From Apium graveolens (Eukaryota > Streptophyta > Magnoliopsida > Apiales > Apiaceae): a stretch of DNA of 64,000 nt. The position numbers and the translations under genes are program-made. The notes under the pieces are model-generated. The model saw only the letters and a list, made by a program, of their open reading frames with translations, was not told where the DNA came from and did not search any database. The first letter of the stretch is position 1, and each line of letters begins with the position of its first letter. The DNA lies in the NCBI RefSeq assembly GCF_009905375.1, contig NC_133657.1, forward strand, positions 67,117,233 through 67,181,232, given 5' to 3'. Positions 10,857 through 20,017 of this stretch are shown here, piece after piece.

Positions 10857-12149
10857 TGTTAGATATTGAATGCTATGAAATATAACACATATGGGGGTGA
10901 ATGTGTTTCTTGGATTTTTCTTGGTTTTAAGCTTTATGGATTATGGTTTGAACAAAGCAGTTTATGAAGTGTAGATATAATGTTTAACAGAATGAACATA
11001 AATACAATATATAAAAAACTCACTTAATTATATTAATCAAGCCTGTCATGCTGCAAATCTGTGTTTTTAAGAAAATAAGAACTCGGCTTCTATCTTGAGA
11101 GAGTACAAAAAAAAGATTTATGTCTTACATCTGAACCAAGGACTCGTGCATGCTTTATAGACTAGCAGCACGGGTTTACAAAACTTGCACTAAAATATAC
11201 TAACCATTTTTTTAAAGCAACCTTGTCTATTTCCTTTTCTGGTGTTAGCAAATCTGTGCAGAATCTTGCAGGTCCGTGACCACCCTTTGTCTAGTTAATC
11301 TTGGCCTTTGATCTTGTATTCTTCAAGCCGCTTTGTAGACTTTCCAATTTAGTGTATGAATTATTTGTTGACTGATAATCTTGAACTTGTCGTATTCTCA
11401 ATTTGAGATAGTTTGTCGAGATCTCCCATTTATTCTATAGAGAAGTGATATATCGATAAATATAATGACTTATCGATATCTCTGAGTTCTCTATAGATAT
11501 ACTTGACTTGTTGAGGTCTCTAGTTTCTTATATATAAAATGACTTGTCGATATGTCTGAGATCTCTACATATAGAAATGACTTGTCAATATCTTTAAGAT
11601 CTCTATATACACAATTTGACTTATCGATATCTCTGAGATCTATATATGAGAAACTGACTTGTCGATATCTCCAATTCTTCACATCTTCATTTGACTTGTC
11701 GATATGTTTGAGATCTCTACATGCAGAAATGACGTGTCGATATCTCCAATCTATGCATCTTCATTTTACTTGTCGATATCTCCGAGACTTCTTTATAAAC
11801 CATTTTGGACTTCTTTACAAGTTATTTTGGACTTCTCGAATGACTTCTCGATATAACTTGATCTGTGACTTGTCGATATCTTGACTTAGAGCATTTTTCA
11901 TAGAACAACTTTATTCAACTCCAAGCTTCTACACTTTTCTCTGAGGCATGATCATGACTTGATCTTTTTCCAAAATTTATTTTTTAGCTTGAAACTGTTC
12001 ACATAAAAATCCCCCAGTCTAATCTACTAACCATTTTTACAGGCTCAAGAAATATAATACATAATACAGATATAGATTATCATACAATTTAATAGGATTG
12101 TTAATATGACTTAGTCTTGTTATTATACTGGCATGTCTTGCACAATACA
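10857..12149 (-). repeat. 5' LTR of copia family B
   Basis: About 1.29 kb, starting near TGTATTGTGCAAG (12149) and ending ATCTAACA (10857) beside the primer binding site. U3 holds a dense array of GACTTGTCGATATCTC-like motifs (about 11395-11885). A TATA box lies on the minus strand at 11153-11159. It is the inverted counterpart of the solo LTR at 12178-13533, including the terminal TTGTGCAAGAYATGCC and the GAAGCTTGGAGTTGAATAAA stretch. The exact outer end could differ by a few bases. Confidence 0.8.
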
Positions 12150-12177
12150 TGTACAAATGAGAAAACTTGGTGAACAC

Positions 12178-13533
12178 TGTTGTGCAAGATATGCCTGTAC
12201 AATAACAAGACTAAGTCAAATTGATAAACCTAAGTAAGTTGTATTACAATCTAAGTTTGTATTTTGTATTATAACACTTAAGTCTGTAAAAATATAAATA
12301 GAGCATACATGAGTTTTTTTTTGTAAACAGTACCAAGCCTAAGAATTTTATCTGGAAGAAGATCAAGAAGATCATGCCTCAGAAGAATTATGAAGAAGCT
12401 TGGAGTTGAATAAATCTGTTTTGGGAAAAATATTCTAAGTCAAGATCTCTACGAGTCACATATTTTATGTTATAAAGAAGTCATTCGAGAACTCCAGAAT
12501 GACTTATAAAGAAATCAGGAAAGCTACTAGAGAACTCGGAGATATCGACAAGCCAAATTGAAGACATTAAGATTGAAGATATCGAAAAGTCATTTCTTCA
12601 CTAAAGAACTCCGGAGATGTCGTTAAGTCAAAATATCACTAGAGATCTCTGAGATATCGATAAATCTAAATGACACTAGAGATCTCTGAGATACCGACAA
12701 GTCAAAATATCACTAGAGATCTCTGATTTAGCAATAAGTCTATTTGCCACTAGAGAACTCAGAGATATCAATAAGCCAGAGTGAAGACATGAAGATGAGA
12801 GATCTCGACAAGCTAAATTCTCTTATAGAGAACTCAGAGACCTCTACAAGTCAAAACAACCATAGAGTAATGAGAGATCTCGATAAGCCATTATACTTAT
12901 CGAGATGTCAAGTTCTCTATATACCAAACTGGAGATCTCGAGGTAAAACTCAAAGTACAAAGTGCAGACCGTTTCAATATCCAAGATTAACAATCAACAA
13001 ACAATCCAATCAGTTGGATTGACAAGTCTACAAAAAGCAGCTTGAAGAGTACAAGATCAAAGGCCAAGATTAACTGGCAAAGCAAAGTCACAGGCGTGCA
13101 AGATTAGCAAAGATGCACTAAGCCAGAAATAGAAAGATTTGAATATCCAAAAATAGGGTTTAGTACATGCTATTGCATGCTGTATAATATCCAGTGTTTA
13201 CTATTCTATAAAGTAAACACTGGTTGCTTTGTTTTAGTAGTAACATATAGATCTGAAATTTCTTGTAACTCTCAAGAGAGAAGCTGAGTTCTTAACATAA
13301 CAAGAACCCATAAATTTGTGGCAAAACACATACTTGATTTTAATATAAAATTAAGTGAAGTTTTAAAAGATAGTGTGTTCCTGTGCATGTATCATTATCT
13401 CATTTAAATCATACTATCTTTACAAGTTACATTTCTACATCTTCTTTGTTCACCAAACTTAAGAAAAACAAAAAGCCACTAAAATTATCTAAAACACATT
13501 CACCCCCCTCTGTGTTGTATTCATTACCTAACA
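12178..13533 (+). repeat. Solo LTR of copia family B, plus orientation
   Basis: It starts TGTTGTGCAAGATATGCC and ends CATTACCTAACA (1356 bp), with a perfect 5-bp target duplication AACAC at 12173-12177 and 13534-13538. No primer binding site or internal sequence follows, so this is a recombined solo LTR. It contains the motif array (12430-12945: GAGATATCGACAAGTC-like units). It lies 28 bp from the start of the inverted family B 5' LTR, making a ~1.3-kb arm inverted repeat. Confidence 0.9.
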
Positions 13534-13538
13534 AACAC

Positions 13539-14214
13539 ATCCAGTGATCGTATGAACCAACCTCAATTGTTATGTACCCCGCACCATGTACTGATATACA
13601 ATACATACTAGAACCATTATGCGGGGATGGAACTGAGAATTCCGTAAGTAACAATTTTCTTTATAAATAGTCCTACAATTTATGTTAACATACTATCAGT
13701 TTAACTCTCTACCCAATGAGATGCAAATGATAATTCGCAATCATTAACCAAAAATACAAGAAAGTCAGTTTACACTTTTTATGAACATTATACACAATCT
13801 TGTGGAGTAACGTGTAACAAAATAAAATTAAATACAAAGAAAAGCAGGATAAATCTTACACACGCCAAATATGCAATATCAAGACTAATCATTACGCAAC
13901 TGAAAAATACCTCAATCATGGATGGTTTTATCAATAACCAAATAATTATGTAGCTAACGGACAACAGAGGTATCACAAATCATAAATATCACACATACTG
14001 CAACATCTCCGAATTTTAAAAGTTATATTAGAATATGATCTGTGCCTCGCACAGGTTTTCATGCTAATTTTCAGTAAAGTTACAAATTGATAAATTGTTC
14101 AATCGAGGGAAACATAAATGATATATTTTTTTTTAAGTTCAATTAATATTTGAAAAATCTTTTATTAAAGATAATCTTAATTGCATAGGGTCATTAGAGA
14201 AGACTGGTAAAATG
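13539..14214. other. Intergenic sequence, no gene recognised
   Basis: An open segment on the minus strand (13654 to the solo LTR edge; VPSPHNGSSMYCISVHGAGY) continues across the LTR insertion into 12177-12150 if the LTR is removed. It could be an exon scrap or chance; I recognise no family. A good splice-donor match (GTAAGTAAC at 13643) is on the other strand. The rest is AT-rich with nothing supportable. Confidence 0.3.
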
Positions 14215-14216
14215 TA

Positions 14217-14841
14217 CTCCTTCCATACTGGTGGGTTCTTAACATTTGAAATGAAGAGTTTGACATGCATTTTAAAACTCTTGTCTAGTATAGTTTAAGA
14301 GCAAGTTCAAGAGTGTCCTATAATGTTGTCCTAAATTAAAATTGAAGGCATGTAGAGGAAATAAGTGATTCAACATTGTTCTAGTGGTGCCTTAAAATAC
14401 TAGGACATCCAATAAATGCCTCATTTTTAGGCACTATTATGCATGCCCTGTATCATTTATTTCAATAAAAATTTACTTCTCTCCCTTTTTACACATCTCT
14501 CTCCTCTCATTATTTATTTTCCCTCTAATTAAAATTCAAATATATTATTTTAATAATAATGCACAAGTATAAGGTAAGTTGTTGGAGTTAAAGTACACAA
14601 ACTTTATCCTAAATCACTAGAACATTATATTTTATTATATTTATAAGATAATTACTAGGAAATTATTGAACTTGCTCTAATAACTTATTTTAAAGATTTT
14701 TTTTTGAATAAAAATATGAATAATTAATTTTTATTCCAACAAAAAAAGTTTTTAAGTTAATTTATATAACTTTAACAAATAAGAGCCTTAAAATGCGTGT
14801 ATAACCCCTATTTCAAATGTTAAGAATTCATTGGGGCGGAG
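14217..14841. mobile_element. Stowaway-like MITE with a second MITE inside it
   Basis: Ends CTCCTTCCATACTGGTGGG (14217) and CATTGGGGCGGAG (14841) are imperfect inverted repeats, with inner matches TTAACATTTGAAAT / TTTCAAATGTTAA. A TA lies directly outside the left end (14215-14216) and near the right end. This fits the Tc1/mariner-type Stowaway MITE pattern seen twice more in this window (18176 and 35831). It has no coding sequence. It is split by the insertion at 14299-14677. Confidence 0.65.
14299..14677. mobile_element. Nested PIF/Harbinger-like (Tourist) MITE
   Basis: Terminal inverted repeat GAGCAAGTTCAA (14299) / TTGAACTTGCTC (14677), flanked by TAA on both sides (14296-14298 and 14678-14680). 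A 3-bp TAA/TTA duplication and GAGCA ends are typical of Tourist-type MITEs. The element is 379 bp, AT-rich, and has no ORF. Confidence 0.65.
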
Positions 14842-15199
14842 AATAATAATTAGAGTTATATATACTGTATAGTAGACAAGAATGAGCAAAAAAATCGAAT
14901 TAAAATCGAAATCTAACCGAAATCAATAAAACCGGTTAAAACTGATCTGAAATCGATAAATAAGTTGGCCGAAGTGACAATAGTCGCGTTTAACCCTCGA
15001 AAAACTGATGCAAAGAGTTCGGCTCCACTTATACATTATAACCGAACGGGAAAAATTGAACCGATTATTTATATTAAAAATAAATATATGACATATAGTT
15101 TTATAATTTACATAAATTTTAGAATTAGTAAATATTATAAAAATTTTGAAAGTAAATAAGCACATAGCAACTATGTACTAGGCGCGACCACACCTCTAA
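14842..15199. other. AT-rich sequence, possible hAT-like MITE fragment
   Basis: Repeated AATCGAAATC / AACCGAAATC / AAACCGGTTAAAAC patterns at 14895-14955 resemble those at 29685-29850. These may be the inner parts of a shared short DNA transposon, but I could not find convincing ends or a target duplication. No gene is seen. Confidence 0.25.
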
Positions 15200-16136
15200 T
15201 GTCCTCCTCCAAAATTCGACCAAGCTCCGCAGGAACGTTATCTAAAAGAAGAAATCTAATATCTTAAGTGACACCCCGATTAGTAAGCTAATCAGCTGCA
15301 TAATTGCCTTCTCGATAAAAATAAACCACCATTACCTCCCAACTTAGATCTTTCGGCATAATACGAGAATAATTCAAATCATGCACACATTCTCCATGAG
15401 TCTTATCTTCATTCTTAAGTGATTACACACATGCTAGATTGTCTAGATGAATTTCTAGACATTTAATTTGAAAATTCCTCGCAAGTTCAATTCTCTTGGT
15501 TAATGCCAAAACTTCAGCATTAAATGATGTGCAATGGCCATAATATACGGAAAATGTTGATACAAATTTGCGCAGGTGATCTCTTATTACTCCACCACCT
15601 GCCTGCAAGATCCTGGATTGCCTTTGGCTACACAATCACAATTTAGTATGAACCAGCCTATTTGTGGATGATGCCCAGTTGACAAAAGTCTTAATCTTCA
15701 TCCCTTCATTTTTTGAAGTTCCATCTTTAGCTCTCTAAATCACATCTGCGTGTTTCATCAACAAGAAATTGGAGAAAAGCACCCAAGTCCACGGGAATTT
15801 CATGTCGTTGATGAAATAAAAAACAATTACGTTATATCCAGATTCACCACACCACAACACCAAAATGTATTAGTCACACTGTATATTTAGCATCACTTTC
15901 ATCGCTCACATTACTAGAAATCCAATCTTTAATTTTGCCTTGAAAAAAATGGAATTCCTGAGCTCGACTACCTACACGACGCCAAACTATTTTTTCTACC
16001 GGGAAATCTCGTAAAATATACAGTGTAGATTCTTCCTGCTCATTACAAATAGAGTAAATTGCAATGTGCATCTCTTTGTTTTGTTTCATTGTCAGTTAGG
16101 GACCAATACCTTTTACTAATTCTATATTGCACCCAG
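15200..16136 (-). pseudogene. LINE remnant: zinc-binding region and RNase H
   Basis: On the minus strand 16089-15874 reads as the zf-RVT region that follows LINE reverse transcriptase in plants (CNEQEESTLYILRDFPVEKI, then VWRRVGS). Downstream (15660-15421) is an RNase H-type segment (GWFILNCDCVAKGNPGSC, then GGGVIRDHLRKF, AEVLALTKRIELARN). A frameshift lies between the two RNase H pieces. No intact frame exists. The upstream part of the same LINE appears at 17800-17990, on the other side of the TRIM array. Confidence 0.75.
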
Positions 16137-17587
16137 TGTTAGGAGTTGTCCCACATCGTTTGTGGGAGGGGCAGTTTGCTAGTATAAGCAGCCAGATAAC
16201 TCCATTAGTATGAGACCTTTTAGAATGTGCCCAAAAACAAACCCGTGAGGGCTCGACCCAAAACGGATAATATCATACTAATATGGAGTTGGCCTGCTTA
16301 GCAAATCCTAACAAGTGGTATCAGAGCATCAGGTTATAACGGTCCATAATAATCTCACGTGGACTCTTGAATGGACCTAGAAAGCGGCAGATGGGCTACT
16401 CAGGGTAGGCTTAAGGGGGAGGCATGTGGACCTTCCCGTATGGGCCTAAAGGGAGCCAGAAAGCCAAAAGGAATCCAGTATGGGTCAAGGGGGAGCCAGA
16501 TCACACAATCAGGTGGCAGATCTGACATGTGTCGAGCCCGATGTGTGAACGGGAGATTGTTAGGAGTTGTCCCACATCATTTGCGGGAAGGGCAGATTGC
16601 TAGAATATAAGCAGCCAGACAACTCCATTAGTATGAGGCCTTCTGGGAGTGACCCAAAATAAACCCGTGCGGCTCGGCCTAAAGCAGATAATATCATACT
16701 AATTTGGAGTTAGGTCTTCTTAGCAAAGCCCAACCAGTGGTACCAGAGTTATGGTTATAACTGGTCAAAAAACATCTCACGTGGGCTCCAGAATGGACCT
16801 AGCTTGAGGCAGATGGGCTACCGAGTATGTGCTCAAGGAAAAGGAAGGTGGGCCTTCTAGTATGAGCCTAGGGGGAGCAGATAGCCATATGGACTTCAAC
16901 TATGGGTCAAAGGGGAGCCAGATCACACAACCAAGAGGCAAAATCCACAAGTGTCGGGCCCGATGTGTGAAGGTGAAATTGTTAGGAGTTGACCCACATC
17001 ATTTGTAGGAGGGGTAGTTTGCTAGAATATAAGCAGCCAGATAACTCCATTGATATGAGGCCTTTTGGGATGTGCCCAAAAACAAACCCGTGAAGACTCG
17101 ACCCAAAGCGGATAATATCATACTAATGTAGAGTTAGGCCTGCTTAACAAAGCCCAATAAGTGGTATCGAAGCATCAGGTTATAACGATCCATAATAATC
17201 TCATGTGGGCTCCAGAATGGACCTCGGAAGCAACAATTGGGCTACTCAGGGTAGGTTTAAGGGGGAGGAAGGTGGACCTTCCAGTATGGGCCTAAAGGGA
17301 ACCAGAAAGCCAGAAGGATTCGAGTATGGGTCACGGGGGAGCCAGATCACACAATCAGGTGGCAGATCTGACAGGTGTCGAGCCCGATACGTGAAGTGGG
17401 AGATTGTTAGGAGTTGTCCCAAATTGTTTGCGGAAAGGGCAAATTGCTAGAATATAAACAGCAAGACAACTTCATTAATTTGAGGCCTTCTGGTAGTGAC
17501 CCAAAATAAACCCGTCCGGCGCGGCCCGACCCAAAGCGGACAATATCATATTATTGTGGAGTTAGGTCTGCTTAGCAAAGCCAAACA
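16137..17587 (+). mobile_element. Tandem TRIM array: four LTRs and three internal domains
   Basis: Four copies of a ~180-bp LTR beginning TGTTAGGAGTTGWCCCA (16137-16313, 16558-16735, 16980-17159, 17405-17587) alternate with three ~244-bp internal segments. Each internal segment starts with a primer binding site-like AGTGGTATCAGAGCATCAGG (decayed in copies 2 and 3) and ends with a purine tract near GGGAGATT before the next LTR. None encodes a protein, which fits a terminal-repeat retrotransposon in miniature mobilised in trans. The array is flanked by CCCAG (16132-16136) and CCCGG (17588-17592), a 4/5 match to a target duplication. It interrupts a LINE remnant. Confidence 0.85.
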
Positions 17588-18175
17588 CCCGGGACTTTAA
17601 AAGTCGGTGCACTCTACACTCCTTCCGTCAAATTTTGTCATTACTGTTAAGTATTACAGGGGTAATATGGTAATTTGACAATTTATAATTGCAATTTGAC
17701 CGTTAAGGCCATTTAAACTACTGAGCAATTTTCTTTTTATATTTTGACCCTTAACTTATAAATTTAAATTTTGTTGCACAGGGCATTCTATACAGTTTCC
17801 CAATAATTATCATCTAAAATATCATTTTCCCGACGCATGATGCTTATAGCAGATTTAATTGAGAACTTTCCTTGGGATGAATTCTTCAAGTAAACTAAAT
17901 CCCCCATCTCTGGATCATTTGTTAGTTCATATGCTTCAACGTACCATGGTGTAGAAATGGTAAGAAACTACTCCATTTCCAGCTTATCGGTAGTTTGTAG
18001 TAACCAAGTTACATTTTAAGGCTTATGCAGTAAGAATATGTAAAGTATAATTTTCAAGATTTAAAAATGTAGCGCCTGAAGCATTTCATGTCAATGTACT
18101 CAATGATTAGTACGATTAAATTTGAAAATCACAATATTATTTCCTTAATGAAATTTTGTAACTTATAAACTTGTA
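17588..18175 (-). pseudogene. LINE remnant upstream part, and AT-rich sequence
   Basis: On the minus strand 17990-17800 carries DPEMGDLVYLKNSSQGKFSI followed by KSAISIMRREND, the G-x-FS-x-KSAY-like segment between reverse transcriptase and zf-RVT of plant LINEs. The order with 15200-16136 is correct for a single LINE cut by the TRIM array. 17588-17800 and 17990-18175 show nothing I can name. Confidence 0.55.
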
Positions 18176-18414
18176 CTCCTTCAGTCCTGGCCATTTGTTA
18201 TCGTTTCTAAGATAGTGTCTGACACGCATTTTAAGATGAATATAAAGTACAGTTCTATAACTTTAAAAAAAAAATATTTTTATGAATAAAAATAGAATGT
18301 TTAAACACTTATTCAGAAAAAGAAAAATTTTAAAAAAAAATATAGAAGCATACTTTTTATTCATCTTAAAATGTGTGTCAGACACTCTTTTAGAAACGAT
18401 AACAATTGGGAGGG
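18176..18414. mobile_element. Stowaway-like MITE, left part, split by the Athila element
   Basis: It begins CTCCTTCAGTCCTGG after a TA (18174-18175). The inner arms GTTATCGTTTCTAAGATAGTGTCTGACACGCATTTTAAG and their complement near 18365-18405 form a long inverted repeat (longest exact blocks under 20 bases). The other terminus, AAAGAGGGAG followed by TA, is at 29648-29659, beyond the Athila insertion. Removing Athila and one GAGGG restores a ~250-bp palindromic element. Confidence 0.8.
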
Positions 18415-19876
18415 TGATAAGTGGCATTTTATACCACTTAGAACGTCTTAAAATGGCTTAAATTGGTGTCTTGAAATCAAGTATTTTGTGTATTTGATGC
18501 GTTTTTCTAGTGTTTATGCATTTCAGGGTATTAGTTGCATTTCGGAGGAGGAATCATCAAGAATAAGCCTTGGCATGTGTTCACCATTGCGAGAGGAAAA
18601 GAACGGGCAGATTACGGCGAAGAAATGGAGCAAACCTGAAAATTTTCCAGTAGGGTCCTGCGCGCCCGCGCAGCAATGCTGAGCGGCCGCGCAGCAGCCT
18701 TGCGCGCCCGCGCAGAAATGCTGAGCGGCCGCGCAGGGTCGGGGAAAATAATATATTGTTTTAGACTTCTACTTCTGTTTGGCTTCCAACTTCTATGTAA
18801 TCTGAGTTTTATGGGACTATTATATAAGTAGATTTGAGACGTTTTTCACAGAGTATTAAGAGGGGATTATGTTTTAGATTGTGTTTTGCAAGAAGCGAAG
18901 GAGATAAGGAAGAAGACCGATTTAGCACACAGCAACGAAGAGGAAGCATATATTCTTGTGATTCTTGTTTCGTTGTAACGTTGGATGCTAGTTTTCTTGC
19001 TTTGACTTATTTACTCTTGTGACGTACTCTGTTTTAATATAATTAGTTTAGTTGTTATTTTCTTGTGTTCATTTATCATGATTTCATATGAACCCATGAT
19101 GGCGATAAGTTCTATTATGGGCTAATCGTGATCATGGGGTTGCAACGGATTTACTATGGAATTCTTTAGTTAATTGTTTAATACTTTAGTGTGTGATGAT
19201 TGCATGATATCTAGTATTGGTTGTGCGTATTCGTCTTATGTGCGTCGCGAACATATAAGATAGGGTGTTAATCTCTTGTGAAGCGACGGTGGATCTTGAG
19301 ATTTAGAACTTGCCATGCTAGCATAGGTTCATGTACGTTGTGCATGATTAGTGGGTAACTCTAACAGTTTTATTTGCCCTATGTAATCAAAAGGAATAAC
19401 TTGTGCTTAAATCGTTGTGTTGTCAATTTCTGTAGACATATAGGAACTCAACATAATTGATGACTATTCAATTTCTATCTTAATTGTGGATGTTTGGTAG
19501 AATGGTATGTGTACAATGAAAGTTGGCTTTTATCAGTTTTGTGTTATTCGATTAATATCATCACTGTCACATGCTAAAGGTAATAACTATGGCTATAGAA
19601 GGAAGTAATAATGAAGTTGTGATCTCATGAGTGTTTATTATTGATAAATTGAAGTGTTAGTTAAGTGGTTAATTAAGTAGCTAATTATAGTTAATATTTA
19701 ATCAACAATTTTAAGTGTTATTATCTTAACATTGAGAAGTAATCATACATTGGTGAGTGAGTTAAATTAGACAATAAATTAGTCTGAGTCTCTGAGGGAA
19801 CGAACTAGAAAGTATTCTATATTACTTGCGAACGCGTTTACTTGCGTGAATATTAGTGCGTGATTTCGCCCTAACA
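18415..19876 (+). repeat. 5' LTR of the Athila element
   Basis: 1462 bp, TGATAAGTGGCATTTT...GCCCTAACA. A GC-rich palindromic array, units CTGCGCGCCCGCGCAG and GCTGAGCGGCCGCGCAG, lies at 18658-18737. A TATA box (TATATAAG) is at 18821-18828, about 85 bases further on, putting transcription start near 18850. The array is strikingly CpG-rich in an AT-rich LTR. Confidence 0.95.
18658..18737. repeat. GC-rich palindromic array in the Athila LTR
   Basis: Four units in ~80 bp alternate between GCGCGCCCGCGCAG and GCTGAGCGGCCGCGCAG, each close to its own reverse complement. The same array is in the 3' LTR (about 28423-28502), and a three-unit version lies inside the element at 25543-25602, just upstream of the third ORF. 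Confidence 0.9.
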
Positions 19877-19882
19877 AGTTTT

Positions 19883-19900
19883 TGGCGCCGCTGCCGGGGA
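19883..19900 (+). other. Athila primer binding site (tRNA-Asp)
   Basis: TGGCGCCGCTGCCGGGGA, six bases after the 5' LTR end. It is complementary to the 3' end of plant tRNA-Asp (one mismatch to the sequence I recall), the primer normally used by Athila elements. Confidence 0.9.
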
Positions 19901-20017
19901 CTCGGCGTATTTGTTTAGTTTATGTACTTACCATCATTGGTCATTAGGACTCAGTGATTAGGACGTAGTAGTTAATTACTCTTTTCGGTTGTGTTTCAGG
20001 TACTTTAGCAAACGTTT

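Larger units (their letters stand above)
2632..12149 (-). mobile_element. Decayed SIRE-like Ty1-copia retrotransposon (family B), minus strand
   Basis: Read on the minus strand: 5' LTR (12149-10857), primer binding site, gag, protease, integrase, reverse transcriptase, RNase H, a motif array with a TATA box, a truncated extra ORF, and a truncated LTR fragment (2819-2632). Gag-pol has many stops and frameshifts, so the element is old. A solo family A LTR (9358-10417) interrupts gag, and a family A element cuts off its 3' end at 2632. The assignment to the SIRE/Maximus type rests on the extra ORF after pol and the long gag; it is not based on a phylogeny. Confidence 0.8.

Noticed and set aside
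2820..12149. Two different copia elements, one for pol and one for gag, because of the LTR at 9358-10417
   Set aside because: The LTR has its own GTTAG duplication and gag reads across it, so one element was interrupted.
13427..13654. A 75-codon minus-strand protein
   Set aside because: It spans the boundary of a solo LTR, so the frame is chimeric; the part outside the LTR matches nothing I know.
16371..16610. Small ORFs in the TRIM internal segments as genes
   Set aside because: They run into the next LTR, and sister copies do not keep the frames; TRIMs encode no protein.
16137..17587. TRIM array as Cassandra elements
   Set aside because: Cassandra LTRs carry a 5S rRNA-like segment; I see no 5S promoter boxes in these LTRs.
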